A DNA stretch of 63,243 nucleotides from Acidobacteriaceae bacterium (GCA_030039035.1 JASHQQ010000392.1:1-63243), one strand, 5' to 3'; counted from the stretch's first letter, positions 41,010 to 50,951 are shown. The notes: generated by a model from the letters alone, not told the origin. Translations and numbers: made by a program.

Positions 41010-42345
41010 CCACTCCCCCAACCACTCGCTCGATGAACCGGTGCGCGCCGCCACGATAGAGGCGCGGATCGAGCAGACCATCGATTTCCGCTTCCGAAAG
41101 ATGCGCACGGACTTCAGGCGTCGCGATCAGAATCTCCCCGAGGCGACGGTTCTCCGAGAGCGCGCGCTTCGAGGCAGTGCGAACCAGTTCGTGCGCCCGC
41201 TCGCGGCCGATCCGTGCAGCCAGCGCCACACTCACTGCCTCTGCCATGGCGAGGCCGCCGTTTGCCTCAAGATTTGCGGCCATACGTTCCGGAAAGACCC
41301 GCATGCCGCGCGCAATCCCGATCATCTGCTTTAGCGCTGCATCCGCCAGCCGAAAGATCTCCGGATACGTTTCCCACTCGGCCTGCCAGTTCCCGAGCCC
41401 GCGTTCGTGCTCCTGCACCATGGCGGAGAGAAGCGTGACAACGAGCCCCGGCGCGCGCGTCGCGGCGGCAACAATCGCTGCGCACGCAACGGGATTGCTT
41501 TTGTGCGGCATCGTCGAGGACCCTCCGCGGCCTTCGCCGGCCGCCTCGGATACTTCGCCGACCTCGCTCTGCATCAGCAGAGCAACGTCGCGCGCCATTT
41601 TACCCAAGGATCCGATCAGCATTCCCAGTGCGGCTGCCACTTCCACCAGGTTGTCGCGGTGCGTATGCCAGGGTAAGTCCGGTTCGCGCAGGTCGAGCTT
41701 GCCGGCCAGAGAGGTGGAAACTTCTGCGCCTTTTTCGCCCAGCGCCGCCAGCGTTCCCACCGCTCCGCCGAACTGCAGCACGACGGCCCGCTCGCCGGCC
41801 GCACCAAGCCGCTGCCGGTGCCGCCGCAACGCTGCAATCCATCCCGCGATCTTCAATCCCAGGGTCGTCGGCGGCCCATTCTGCAGCCAGGTGCGGCCAG
41901 CCATCACCGTTCCGGCATGCATGCGCGCCTGTTCCACGAGCAGGGGTTCCAGCTCTTCAACCCTTGAGAGAATCAGCGCCAGCGCCTCGCGCGTCTGCAA
42001 TACGAGCGCCGTGTCCAGCGCGTCCTGGCTGGTGGCTCCCAAATGGACCGAAGCTGCCGCGGCTTCATTCTGCTCTCGCACCTTCGCCGTAAGCTGGCGC
42101 ACAAAGGGAATCGCCAGGTTGCCGGACTGCCGGGCCTCGTCCAACAGCGACGGAACATCGATGAAATCGGCGTCGACGAGCGGCTCCATGGCAGCCGCTG
42201 CGCCCGCGCCGGCCAGACCCGCGGATTCGAGCGCCCACGTCAGCGCCCATTCGAACCGCGTCATCCTGCTGAGCTGGCTCTGCAGCGAGAAGATGCGATC
42301 CATCTCCGGCGTTGAGAAGAACGGCGATGTCGATGCGGTCGTCAT
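40996..42345 (-). CDS. pcaB: 3-carboxy-cis,cis-muconate cycloisomerase
   Basis: A 449-aa member of the fumarase/aspartase superfamily converting 3-carboxymuconate to gamma-carboxymuconolactone. The superfamily signature GGSSTMPHKSNPVACA is intact and the early motif SVHLGATSQDALDTALVLQTR is present. ATG 42343-42345 gives the usual family length (about 450 aa) and leaves 17 bases after pcaG; a possible ATG at 42369 overlaps pcaG but lacks an SD. Confidence 0.93.
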   Translation of the reverse strand: MTTASTSPFFSTPEMDRIFSLQSQLSRMTRFEWALTWALESAGLAGAGAAAAMEPLVDADFIDVPSLLDEARQSGNLAIPFVRQLTAKVREQNEAAAASVHLGATSQDALDTALVLQTREALALILSRVEELEPLLVEQARMHAGTVMAGRTWLQNGPPTTLGLKIAGWIAALRRHRQRLGAAGERAVVLQFGGAVGTLAALGEKGAEVSTSLAGKLDLREPDLPWHTHRDNLVEVAAALGMLIGSLGKMARDVALLMQSEVGEVSEAAGEGRGGSSTMPHKSNPVACAAIVAAATRAPGLVVTLLSAMVQEHERGLGNWQAEWETYPEIFRLADAALKQMIGIARGMRVFPERMAANLEANGGLAMAEAVSVALAARIGRERAHELVRTASKRALSENRRLGEILIATPEVRAHLSEAEIDGLLDPRLYRGGAHRFIERVVGGVDAAR

Positions 42346-42362
42346 ACACTCGATGCCGCTCC

Positions 42363-42920
42363 CTACCATGCGAAAAAGACGGTTTCTTCGTTCCCCTGCA
42401 GCACGACATTCCACTCCAGCTCGCCGCGCCGCTGCGGATCCTCACGCGCAATGAGCGTGCCCCGGCGATCTTCCGGAACCAGTCGTAAAACCGGATCTTC
42501 CGCATTGGACGGCTCGCCGGGAAAGTACATCCGCGTCATCAAATGGCGAAGCAAGCCGCGTGCGAAGACCAGAACGGCGACATGCGGAGCCTGCTTTTCT
42601 CCCGTACCGCAATCGATCGCGCCCGGCCGGGCGAGCGCGAAACAAAAACCTCCATCGTCATCGGTCGATGCCCGCGTGAAGCAGGCGCTGCGGCCCGACT
42701 GCATCGGCTCTCCCGCACCGTACTGGCCCTCGGCGTCGGCATGCCAGACTTCCAGCAACGCATCCGGCACCGGAGCACCTTCGCCGTCGAGCACCCGGCC
42801 GCGCACCCGGACAATTTGCGCACCCTCGCCCCACGCTGGGGCATCCTGCGCACACAAATGCTCGAGGCCGATGCGAAAAAACGGCCCTACGGTCTGCGAT
42901 CCGCTGGAAATCGGCCTCAC
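42363..42920 (-). CDS. pcaG: protocatechuate 3,4-dioxygenase, alpha subunit
   Basis: A 185-aa structural subunit of the ring-cleaving intradiol dioxygenase. Typical motifs are SGSQTVGPFFRIGL at the N-terminus, VRGRVLDGEGAPVPDALLEVWHADAEG and LLRHLMTRMYFPGEPSNAEDPVL. It lacks the iron ligands found in PcaH, as expected for alpha. It overlaps pcaH by four bases (ATGA), ensuring matched synthesis of the two subunits. Confidence 0.94.
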   Translation of the reverse strand: MRPISSGSQTVGPFFRIGLEHLCAQDAPAWGEGAQIVRVRGRVLDGEGAPVPDALLEVWHADAEGQYGAGEPMQSGRSACFTRASTDDDGGFCFALARPGAIDCGTGEKQAPHVAVLVFARGLLRHLMTRMYFPGEPSNAEDPVLRLVPEDRRGTLIAREDPQRRGELEWNVVLQGNEETVFFAW

Positions 42921-43642
42921 CGCGTGTGCCTCCCGAAGGGCGTGTCAAAGTGCGTCTCGAGCGCGCCGCGCAAAACGATGTCGAACGAAAACGCCAGCGC
43001 CCGATCCGGCTCGGAACGCTCCATGTCGAATCGCGAAACCAGCCGGTTGCGCGCCTTTTCATCGGCAATGCTGTTGAAGATGGGATCGAACGGCTGCAGC
43101 GGATCGCCGGGAAAATACATCTGCGTGACCAGCCGCGAAAGAATGCCCGCGCCGAACAAGGAGAAATGAATGTGCGCCGGCCGCCACGCGTTGTAGTGGT
43201 TTCTCCACGGATACGGTCCCGGCTTGATCGTCCTGAACGTGTAGCGCCCTTCCCCATCCGTCATCGTGCGCCCGGCCCCGGAGAAATTCGCATCGAGCGG
43301 CATCCCGGATTGGTCTGACCTGTGCCGGTAGCGGCCGGCCGCATTCGCCTGCCATACCTCGATCAGCGCGTCGCGCACCGGCCGTCCGTCCTCTTCCATC
43401 ACCCGGCCGTGCACGATGATCCGCTCGCCGATTGGCTCCCCTGCGTGCTGCGCTGTCAAATCGTGGTCGAGCGCGCCAATCAGGCTGTGGCCGAAGACCG
43501 GGCTCTCGCAATGCAGGAGGGCCTGCGGCAGCACCACCAGCGGCAAGCGGGGCGAGCGGAGCACCGACGAAACATAAGCGGGATAATGATAGTCGGGCTG
43601 CGTACCCGCCGGCGAAGTTTCGCGATTCTCTGTTTCCATCAT
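42917..43642 (-). CDS. pcaH: protocatechuate 3,4-dioxygenase, beta subunit
   Basis: A 241-aa catalytic subunit that opens protocatechuate between carbons 3 and 4 with non-haem Fe(III). All four iron ligands are visible: Tyr in AAGRYRHRSD, Tyr in IKPGPYPWRNHYN, and both His in WRPAHIHFS. The length is normal. The first of two tandem ATGs (43642) is preferred because AGGA lies eight bases upstream. It begins ten bases after pcaF ends. Confidence 0.95.
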   Translation of the reverse strand: MMETENRETSPAGTQPDYHYPAYVSSVLRSPRLPLVVLPQALLHCESPVFGHSLIGALDHDLTAQHAGEPIGERIIVHGRVMEEDGRPVRDALIEVWQANAAGRYRHRSDQSGMPLDANFSGAGRTMTDGEGRYTFRTIKPGPYPWRNHYNAWRPAHIHFSLFGAGILSRLVTQMYFPGDPLQPFDPIFNSIADEKARNRLVSRFDMERSEPDRALAFSFDIVLRGALETHFDTPFGRHTR

Positions 43643-43652
43643 GTCGGGAATC

Positions 43653-44852
43653 CTACACGCGCTCCATGGCCAGCGCGATGCCCTGGCCCACGCCGATGCA
43701 CATGGTCGCCAGCGCGCGCCTGCCGCCGGATCGCTCCAGTTGATGCGCCGCGGTGAGCACGAGCCGCGCGCCGCTCATCCCCAGCGGATGCCCGAGCGCG
43801 ATCGCGCCGCCCGCGGCGTTGACGTGTTCGGCATCGTCGGCCAGCCCGAGCTTGCGCAGGCAGGCAAGCGCCTGGCTGGCGAAGGCTTCGTTGAGTTCAA
43901 TCCAGTCGAAGTCGCCAGGACCGAGCTGAATCTTCGCAAGCAGCTTTTGCGTCGCCGGCACCGGTCCCATGCCCATGATGCGCGGCGAAACGCCCGCGGT
44001 CGCCGTTCCCAGAATGCGTGCGCGAGGTGTCAGACCATATGACCTCATAGCCTTCTCCGAAGCCACAATCAGCGCCGCCGCGCCGTCGTTGATTCCCGAG
44101 GCATTCCCCGCCGTCACCGTTCCCCCTTCGTGCAGCGGTTTGAGCTTCGCAAGCCCTTCTATCGTCGTATCGGCCCTCGGGTGCTCGTCGCGAGCCACCA
44201 TCACGCTGTCTTTCCCGCAGCGCGCCTCCACGGCAATAATCTCTTCGGCAAAGAATCCCTCCGCCGCCGCTTTGGCCGTGCGCATCTGGCTGCGAAACGC
44301 AAACGCGTCCTGATCCTTGCGTGCGACACCGAAATCCCGCGCTACATTGTCGCCCGTCTCCGGCATCGAATCGGCACCGTAGCGGGCCTTCATCCGCGCA
44401 TTCACAAACCGCCAGCCGATGGTGGTATCGTGCATCTCCGCGCTGCGCTGGAAGGCCGATTGCGCCTTGCCGATGACGAACGGCGCGCGCGACATCGACT
44501 CGACTCCCCCGGCGATGGCAAAATCGATCTCTCCCGCCGCAATCGCGCGCGCCGCGGCAGCTACGGCTTCCATGCCCGAGCCGCACAGCCGGTTCACCGT
44601 CATCCCGGAAACAGAATCCGGCAAACCGGCAAGAAGCAGCGCCATGCGCGCCACGTTGCGATTGTCCTCGCCTGCCTGATTCGCGCAACCGAGAATCACG
44701 TCGTCCAGTTGCGACCAGTCCGCCTTCGCGTTGCGTTCCATCAGCGCGCGGATGGGCGCCGCGGCCAGATCGTCCGCGCGTACCGTCGCCAGCGCGCCGC
44801 CATAGCGGCCGATGGGCGTTCGCACCGCATCGCACAGAAAAGCAGCGTTCAT
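43653..44852 (-). CDS. pcaF: 3-oxoadipyl-CoA thiolase
   Basis: A 399-aa thiolase cleaving 3-oxoadipyl-CoA to succinyl-CoA and acetyl-CoA. The acyl-accepting Cys is in [13 protein letters not shown], the His in [16 protein letters not shown] and the second Cys in [11 protein letters not shown]. The motif [13 protein letters not shown] is standard. Its start overlaps the end of pcaJ by four bases. A general acetyl-CoA acetyltransferase would look similar, but the position between pcaJ and pcaH settles the role. Confidence 0.94.
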   Translation of the reverse strand: MNAAFLCDAVRTPIGRYGGALATVRADDLAAAPIRALMERNAKADWSQLDDVILGCANQAGEDNRNVARMALLLAGLPDSVSGMTVNRLCGSGMEAVAAAARAIAAGEIDFAIAGGVESMSRAPFVIGKAQSAFQRSAEMHDTTIGWRFVNARMKARYGADSMPETGDNVARDFGVARKDQDAFAFRSQMRTAKAAAEGFFAEEIIAVEARCGKDSVMVARDEHPRADTTIEGLAKLKPLHEGGTVTAGNASGINDGAAALIVASEKAMRSYGLTPRARILGTATAGVSPRIMGMGPVPATQKLLAKIQLGPGDFDWIELNEAFASQALACLRKLGLADDAEHVNAAGGAIALGHPLGMSGARLVLTAAHQLERSGGRRALATMCIGVGQGIALAMERV

Positions 44853-45634
44853 GCGGCGACCCCCGTCGCGCCGTGCGCCTTCGCTGTCCGCGCCAACAGA
44901 TCCCGCAACGTCGCCAGTTCCTCTTCGCCCGGTGGTTCAGTGGTGCCGCAATCGTCGCTGAACCGGACCTCCCAGCCGGTGTTCGCGCGTATCTGCTCGC
45001 GTGTGATTCCCGGGTGAATGCTGCTCACAGTCAGCTCGCGTGTCTCCCTGTCGGGCCGCAGGATGCAGAGATCGGTGATGACGGCAATCGGCCCCTTGCC
45101 GCGAATTCCGGCGCGCTCGCGAGCGTCGCCGCCGGTGAGAAAACCCGCCGAAGTGATGAAATCGAGCTTCTCCACGAAGCTCCGCCGCGACTGCTTCACG
45201 ATCACCAGCACCTCTTTGGCCGAGATGCCGATCTCCGGCGCGCCGCCGGCGCCCGGGAGTCTCACATCCGGCTTGTGGTAATCGCCGATCACGGTGGTGT
45301 TGATGTTGGCGAACCGGTCCAGTTGCGCTGCGCCCAGGAACCCTGTGTCTACCCGCCCGCCCTGCAGCCAGTAACGAAAAATCTCCGGCGTCGAAACCAC
45401 CGTGTCTGCGGTCTCGGCAAGGCTGCCGTCTCCGATCGAGAGCGGAAGCACCGCGGGCCTGGCGCCGATCGGCCCCGACTCGTAGATCAGCACCGCATCG
45501 GGCGCATGAAGCAGCCGAGCCAGATTTGCGGCCGTCGACGGCAGGCCGATTCCGACAAAACAGATCGCTCCATTGCGCAACATGCGCGCCGCGGAGACGG
45601 TCATGATCTCGTCGCTCGTGAAACCGGCTGGCAT
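44849..45634 (-). CDS. pcaJ: 3-oxoadipate CoA-transferase, subunit B (GctB-like type)
   Basis: A 261-aa subunit of the enzyme that moves CoA from succinyl-CoA to 3-oxoadipate. It carries the active-site Glu context LIYESGPIGARP. ATG 45632-45634 shares one base with the pcaI stop (TGATG). At 261 aa it is longer than the about 217-aa PcaJ of Pseudomonas putida and resembles the glutaconate-CoA-transferase-like type (CatJ of strain B13 kind). FANINTTVIGDYHKPDVRLPG and SSIHPGITREQI are typical of that type. Confidence 0.88.
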   Translation of the reverse strand: MPAGFTSDEIMTVSAARMLRNGAICFVGIGLPSTAANLARLLHAPDAVLIYESGPIGARPAVLPLSIGDGSLAETADTVVSTPEIFRYWLQGGRVDTGFLGAAQLDRFANINTTVIGDYHKPDVRLPGAGGAPEIGISAKEVLVIVKQSRRSFVEKLDFITSAGFLTGGDARERAGIRGKGPIAVITDLCILRPDRETRELTVSSIHPGITREQIRANTGWEVRFSDDCGTTEPPGEEELATLRDLLARTAKAHGATGVAA

Positions 45635-46500
45635 CAGCGCACCGCCTCCTGGCTGCTTTTCCCCGCAAGCACGCGCAGATATTCCGCAAAATCCGCCGTA
45701 TCCAGAACGTGCTCCTTCAGCCACGCGCGAAAACTCTCCCGTTCGCGCGAGATCGCGTCCCAGCGGAGATAAAAAGCATTATCGCGGTCATAGTAGCCGT
45801 GCGCATAGGAAGGCGCCGCTCCCCGAGGCACGAGGCACACGGCATCGACCACCCAGCCCGGAAGAATGCATGCGTTGGCCGGCGCGTCCAGCGATTTCAC
45901 CCGCTCCTCCACGGTGACAATGGAGCGTTTCGCGGCGAGGACGGCCTCTTTCTGCACGCCCAGAATCCCCCAAAGCAGCACGTTGCCCTTGTGGTCGGCT
46001 TTCTGCGCGTGAACGATCGCAACGTCGGGCCGGATCGACGGCGTAGCGGCGAGCCGTTCGCCGGTGAACGGACAGACGATGGACCGGACGTGCGGGCACA
46101 TCGGTTCGAAACTCGACCCGACGTATCCGCGCAGCACGGCGAAGGGCAGATTGGCCGCCCCGGCAACGTAAGCGTTGGCCAGATCGCTGTGGCTGCGCTC
46201 TTCGATTGCGAGCGGCGCGGGCCAGCCATTTTCTACCGCGTCGCGAAATCTGTGCAGCGATCCGACGCCGGGATTGCCTCCCCAGGAGAACGTCAGTTTT
46301 GCCGCGCAACCCGCGCCGATCATCTGGTCGTGGATCAGGTCCGGCGTCATGCGCACCAGCGCCAGCCCGCGCCGACCCTGCCGGATGATTTCATGGCCGG
46401 CCGCGAACGGAATCAGGTGCGTGAACCCCTCCAGGGCGACAAAATCGCCGTCGTGTACGTGCGCGGCAATTGCCTCGGAGAGTGAAGACCATTGAGCCAT
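45634..46500 (-). CDS. pcaI: 3-oxoadipate CoA-transferase, subunit A (GctA-like type)
   Basis: A 288-aa partner of PcaJ. ATG 46498-46500 gives the family N-terminus (SLSEAIAAHVHDGDFVALEGFTHLIPFAAGHE). Other family marks are CAAKLTFSWGGNPGVGSLHRF and VAIVHAQKADHKGN. Like PcaJ it belongs to the longer GctA/CatI type, not the 231-aa P. putida form. The carboxylesterase gene ends 53 bases upstream on the same strand, so transcription may begin before it. Confidence 0.88.
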   Translation of the reverse strand: MAQWSSLSEAIAAHVHDGDFVALEGFTHLIPFAAGHEIIRQGRRGLALVRMTPDLIHDQMIGAGCAAKLTFSWGGNPGVGSLHRFRDAVENGWPAPLAIEERSHSDLANAYVAGAANLPFAVLRGYVGSSFEPMCPHVRSIVCPFTGERLAATPSIRPDVAIVHAQKADHKGNVLLWGILGVQKEAVLAAKRSIVTVEERVKSLDAPANACILPGWVVDAVCLVPRGAAPSYAHGYYDRDNAFYLRWDAISRERESFRAWLKEHVLDTADFAEYLRVLAGKSSQEAVR

Positions 46501-46553
46501 GGATGGATCGGGAGAAGCGCGGACCCGTCCATTATCCATGAAGCAGTCAGTAG

Positions 46554-48125
46554 TTAGAAAGGCGGCGCATGCGCCCCTGCGGGAGAAGCAAAGAAGCGCG
46601 TCCAGAAATCGAGCTTCTCCGGATCCGCGAGCGGCATGGGTCCGGTGCGAACACCGATCTCCATCGTCGCCGGAGCTGTGGCTTCAACCCGCGGCCATTT
46701 TGGCAAATCGCCGCCGTCGGGATTTCCCTGCCCGGCGAAGTCCCTCAGATAACTCGCGGCCTCCTGCGCAATCCTGAAGTCAACCGGCTCAAACGGCCGG
46801 TCCAGGGTTTTCAGATTCAGGAAGAAATAAGGGATTTCTCCGGTGTGGAATGCCCCGAACTCCGGATGCTGCGGCCAGGGAATCGCCCGGTCGAAGTAGT
46901 AGGTGAACACCGGTTGCCGATGATTTTTTCCCCGCCGGCTCGCCCACAGGAACATGGAGACGCGATCGCGGTCCTGGATGCTTTGCGCCAGCACAGCCTT
47001 CACCTCATCGGGATTCCTCGCCGCATAAAGCCGCTCGAATCCGGCGGCCATTTCGCCATATTGCCTCGTCGCCATCTCATGGAATTGCTCCGGCGTTTGC
47101 GCGCGCGGAGAAAAGAGCAAACCGTCGTTGGCCTGATAACCCGTGATCACGGGAACATCATTGTCCGCGGCGCGATCGCTCAGCGCCTGCGGCGAATCGG
47201 GAAGGACCCAGCCGTCGATATCGGGAGCGAATCGGAGCGGGCCGTCCTGCGGCCCGGGCAACAGATCCTCTGCCGGAATCGCGCGCAGTTCCTTGATGGA
47301 AGCCGCATGATGCGCCGCGGCGAACTTTGTTCCCGTTTCTTCCGCCGCCTTCAGCGTCGCCATCGGCAACCCGGCGAGCCCGATTCCGCTGTCGGCCATG
47401 GCGCGCTCGAACAAGCCAGCCGCCAGAGGCGAGGCGATCAGCGCCTCCACGCTGAATGCGCCCGCCGATTGGCCCCAGATCGTCACGCGACGCGGATCGC
47501 CGCCAAAAGACTGGATGTTGGCCCTCACCCATTGGAGCGCGGTAATCTGATCCAGCAAGCCGTAGTTCCCCGAAGCACGGTGCTCCGATTCGGCGGCGAG
47601 GTCGGGATGCGCGAGAAACCCGAAGACGCCGAGCCGGTAATTGATGGTCACCACAACAAGGCCGGTGGCGGCCAGCCGTTCGCCATCGTAAACGGCAATG
47701 TCGCCGGCTCCCTCGGAAAATGCTCCCCCGTGAATGAATACGATGACGGGCAGCCTGGCGCTTGTGGCCGGATTCGGCGTCCAGACGTTCAGGTAGAGAC
47801 AATCCTCGCTGACCTTGTTGTGCGTCAGAAACTCCGAGGTCCACGGGAGGAGCTCCTGCCGCTCGTGCTGCATGCAACTGGCCGCGAAGCTGTCGGCGGT
47901 CCGTATGCCTTTCCAGGGCTGAACCGGCCGTGGCGGCTTCCAGCGCAAATCGCCGACCGGCGGCGCGCCAAACGGGATGCCTTTGAAGCTGACCACGCCG
48001 GATTGCGCGTCTCGAACCCCCGACACCATTCCGGATGCGGTGCGCGCGCTCACATTGGCTCCAAGGAGAGCGCTTGCGGAAAAGCTCATGCACGCCGCCA
48101 GCGCAAATGAAATCGAATTCCTCAT
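46554..48125 (-). CDS. secreted type-B carboxylesterase
   Basis: A 523-aa exported alpha/beta hydrolase. ATG 48123-48125 follows GGGGAGG closely and gives a signal peptide (ISFALAACMSFSASALLGANVSA). Family marks are EDCLYLNVWTP, oxyanion-hole FIHGGAFSEGAG, nucleophile elbow IWGQSAGAFSVEAL and catalytic His in GAFHTGEIPYFF. It is the first gene of the minus-strand pca series, 53 bases before pcaI. The position suggests release of hydroxycinnamate or hydroxybenzoate from plant esters, but type-B esterases are broad and this is inference. Confidence 0.88.
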   Translation of the reverse strand: MRNSISFALAACMSFSASALLGANVSARTASGMVSGVRDAQSGVVSFKGIPFGAPPVGDLRWKPPRPVQPWKGIRTADSFAASCMQHERQELLPWTSEFLTHNKVSEDCLYLNVWTPNPATSARLPVIVFIHGGAFSEGAGDIAVYDGERLAATGLVVVTINYRLGVFGFLAHPDLAAESEHRASGNYGLLDQITALQWVRANIQSFGGDPRRVTIWGQSAGAFSVEALIASPLAAGLFERAMADSGIGLAGLPMATLKAAEETGTKFAAAHHAASIKELRAIPAEDLLPGPQDGPLRFAPDIDGWVLPDSPQALSDRAADNDVPVITGYQANDGLLFSPRAQTPEQFHEMATRQYGEMAAGFERLYAARNPDEVKAVLAQSIQDRDRVSMFLWASRRGKNHRQPVFTYYFDRAIPWPQHPEFGAFHTGEIPYFFLNLKTLDRPFEPVDFRIAQEAASYLRDFAGQGNPDGGDLPKWPRVEATAPATMEIGVRTGPMPLADPEKLDFWTRFFASPAGAHAPPF

Positions 48126-48327
48126 AACCCTCCCCGCCGGATCCGTGCGGATTTCTGCCACGATTTCGCCCAGCTCCTCGTCTGCACATTACCGACCATC
48201 GATTTCCATCCGGCTCCCTGTCAATCGCGTTCCTCCAGATACACTATCCGAACTGACGTAAAGTTCGATCCCCAATCCCTGTACTCGTGCACGTTCCTGT
48301 TCGCCGAGAATTGGAGGGACTGTCGAA

Positions 48328-49608
48328 TTGGCCATCTGGGGCGCGGCAACCGTTTTGTGCGTTCTGGCGGCAATCCTCAGCCGCCGGTTCTCGCCGCTGG
48401 CTGCGCTGGTGCTTTTTCCTGTGCTCGCCTCGCTGGGCAGCGGATTCGGCCTGCGCACTTCGGCCTTCATCGTCGCCGGCATTCAAAACCTCGCGCCCGT
48501 CATCGCCATGTTTCTTTTCGCCATCCTCTTCTTCGGCATCCTGACGGACGCGGGCACGATCGCTCCTCTCATCCATCTGCTCCTGCGCGCCATCGGCAAG
48601 CGGCCCTCGCGTATCGTTCCGGGAACCTTGCTGCTGGCCCTGTTGCTGCATCTCGACGGCTCCGGTGCAGTCGTCTTCATGATCGCGCTTCCCGCGCTGC
48701 TTCCTCTTTACCAGGAGGTGGGAATTGACCTTCGCGTGCTCGCCTGCTCGACATCGCTCGCGGCAGGCATCAACTTCCTGCCCTGGACCGGACCTACCCT
48801 CCGCGCCGCGGCCACGCTTCACGTTTCTCCCCTGGCGCTGTTTCTGCCGCTCATTCGCGTGCAATTGGTGGGTCTGGGCTTCGCCATGGCCATGGCCATC
48901 TGGCTCGGAGTTCGCGAGGAGAAACGGCTCGGACTGCAAAGAGCCGAATCGGGGCCGCAGGAGAGCCCTGGCGCGCCGTCCGGGCTGAAAAGCGTCCGGC
49001 TGTGGATCAATGTGTTGCTCACGCTGGCTGTCCTCGGCACGATGCTCAGCGGCAAGGCCGAGCCGGCTCCATGCTTCATGGCGGGAACCGTGCTCGTGCT
49101 CATCGTGAATTTTCCGCATGCGTCCGGCCAGGGTGTGCGCCTTGAGGCACACGCCAAAGCCGCCATCACCATGACTGCAATCCTGTGCGCGGCCGGCGCC
49201 TTCACGGGAATCCTGAAAGGAACAGGCATGCTGGCCGCGATGGTTTCGGCATGCGTGCATCTGCTGCCGGCGCGGCTCGGTCATCACATTCCTTTTCTGC
49301 TGGGCCTGGTCTCCATGCCCTTGAGCCTTCTGCTCGATCCGGATTCGTTCTATTTCGGCGTGTTGCCGGTGGCGGCGGCAACCGCGGGCGCGTACGGAGT
49401 TGCGCCTCTCATGGTCGCGCAGGCGGCGCTGCTCGGCGTGCACACCACCGGTTTTCCGGTCAGCCCGCTCACGCCGGCCACATTTCTGATTCCCGGACTC
49501 ACAGGCGTGGAACTGGGAGAGCACCAGCGTTTCACCGCGCCTTTTCTGTTCGCCGCCTCCATTGTGATGACCTTGGCTGCAGTCGCATTCGGCATTTTTT
49601 CCTTTTAG
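48328..49608 (+). CDS. CitMHS-family carboxylate transporter
   Basis: A 426-aa inner-membrane carrier with about twelve hydrophobic segments (for example ALVLFPVLASLGSGFGL, VIAMFLFAILFFGIL). The start is TTG 48328, supported by GGAGGG (48312-48317) nine bases upstream. The conserved first-half and second-half motifs HLDGSGAVVFMIALPALLPLY and LDPDSFYFGVLPV fit CitMHS, which takes up citrate or related acids with a metal ion or protons. It is followed 23 bases later by the AtuA-like pair, so it probably supplies that pair's substrate. It is divergent from the esterase gene. Confidence 0.85.
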   Translation: MAIWGAATVLCVLAAILSRRFSPLAALVLFPVLASLGSGFGLRTSAFIVAGIQNLAPVIAMFLFAILFFGILTDAGTIAPLIHLLLRAIGKRPSRIVPGTLLLALLLHLDGSGAVVFMIALPALLPLYQEVGIDLRVLACSTSLAAGINFLPWTGPTLRAAATLHVSPLALFLPLIRVQLVGLGFAMAMAIWLGVREEKRLGLQRAESGPQESPGAPSGLKSVRLWINVLLTLAVLGTMLSGKAEPAPCFMAGTVLVLIVNFPHASGQGVRLEAHAKAAITMTAILCAAGAFTGILKGTGMLAAMVSACVHLLPARLGHHIPFLLGLVSMPLSLLLDPDSFYFGVLPVAAATAGAYGVAPLMVAQAALLGVHTTGFPVSPLTPATFLIPGLTGVELGEHQRFTAPFLFAASIVMTLAAVAFGIFSF

Positions 49609-49631
49609 CCGGGAAACAAACGAGGAATTCG

Positions 49632-50951
49632 ATGAAATCGCTGCGCATTGGAGCGGGAGCGGGGTTCGCCGGCGACCGGATCGACCCGGCCGTCGATCTG
49701 GCTCGCGACGGCAACCTTGACTATCTGGTCTTCGAATGTCTGGCCGAGAGAACGATCGCTCTGGCGCAGTTGAGCAAGCGGCAAAAACGCTCGCCGGGAT
49801 TCGATCCCTTGCTGCGCGAACGCATGGAAGCCGTTCTGCCCCTTTGCCGGAAGAATGGCGCGCGTATCGTGAGCAACATGGGAGCGGCCAATCCTCGCGC
49901 CGCGGCCAGGGAGACAGCCCGCATCGCCCGCGAGCTTGGCCTGCATGGGCTGCGTATCGCCGCTGTCGGGGGAGATGACGTGCTTCGCAAGGTGCGCCGG
50001 AAGCTCAGGCCCGAAAACCGCGGCATTGCGCAAGAGCAGCTCGTTTCGGCGAATGCCTACCTTGGCGCCGATGCCCTGCTCGACGCGCTGCGCGGAGGAG
50101 CCGATGTCGTCCTCACCGGTCGTGTTGCGGATCCGTCCCTGTTTCTCGCTCCCATGATCTTCGAGTTCGGCTGGGCCCTCGACGACTGGAATCTGCTTGG
50201 GCAAGGGACTGCCGTCGGCCATCTGCTGGAATGCGCCGGACAGCTCACCGGCGGCTATTTTGCCGACCCTGGATACAAGGACGTGCCGAATCTGGACACG
50301 CTCGGCTTTCCGCTCGCCGAAGTCGACGAGAACGGCGAAGCCTTGCTGACAAAACTCGAAAGCAGCGGCGGCGCTCTCACGATCCGCACCTGCAAGGAGC
50401 AGATTCTTTACGAGGTGCAGGACCCCGCCCGCTACCTGACTCCCGATGTCACCGCGGATTTCACGGGAATTCGCTTTCACGAGATCGCTCCCGATCGTAT
50501 CCGCGTCCGGGGCGCGCGTGGCACGGACCGCCCGCGGGATCTGAAGGTTTCCGTCGGCTTCTACGAAGGATTCGTTGCCGAAGGGCAGATCTCCTATGCC
50601 GGCCCGGGAGCTTTGAGCCGCGCGCGCCTGGCGCGCGACGTTCTGGCAAGCCGCCTGCGATGGATTCCTGCCGCCGATCTGCAACTCAGCTTCATCGGGG
50701 TGAACGCGATGCACGGCGAGGCGCTCTCCACGGCCGGCCCGGAACCGTACGAAGTGCGCCTGCGCGGAGCGGCACGGCATTTGAGCGAACCGCAAGCGCG
50801 CAAGGTTGTGCAAGAAGTGGAGAGTCTTTACGTCAACGGGCCGGCCGGCGGCGGCGGCGTGTCCACGTCGCTGCGCGAGAACATTGCCATGGACGCGACG
50901 TTCCTGCCGCGAAGCTCCGTCGCGCCTTCCATTTCCTTCGAGGTGGCCTGA
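49632..50951 (+). CDS. AtuA-family (DUF1446) protein
   Basis: A 439-aa cytoplasmic protein of the acyclic terpene utilization AtuA/DUF1446 family, whose reaction is not established. Family marks are RIGAGAGFAGDRIDPAVDLA, LDYLVFECLAERTIALAQ, IVSNMGAANPRAAA, DVVLTGRVADPSLFLAPM and GHLLECAGQLTGGYFADPG. It ends before the ferredoxin-like C-terminal part found in fused AtuA; that part is the next gene, overlapping by one base (TGATG). Linkage to a CitMHS carrier points to a carboxylate substrate rather than a terpene. Confidence 0.85.
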   Translation: MKSLRIGAGAGFAGDRIDPAVDLARDGNLDYLVFECLAERTIALAQLSKRQKRSPGFDPLLRERMEAVLPLCRKNGARIVSNMGAANPRAAARETARIARELGLHGLRIAAVGGDDVLRKVRRKLRPENRGIAQEQLVSANAYLGADALLDALRGGADVVLTGRVADPSLFLAPMIFEFGWALDDWNLLGQGTAVGHLLECAGQLTGGYFADPGYKDVPNLDTLGFPLAEVDENGEALLTKLESSGGALTIRTCKEQILYEVQDPARYLTPDVTADFTGIRFHEIAPDRIRVRGARGTDRPRDLKVSVGFYEGFVAEGQISYAGPGALSRARLARDVLASRLRWIPAADLQLSFIGVNAMHGEALSTAGPEPYEVRLRGAARHLSEPQARKVVQEVESLYVNGPAGGGGVSTSLRENIAMDATFLPRSSVAPSISFEVA

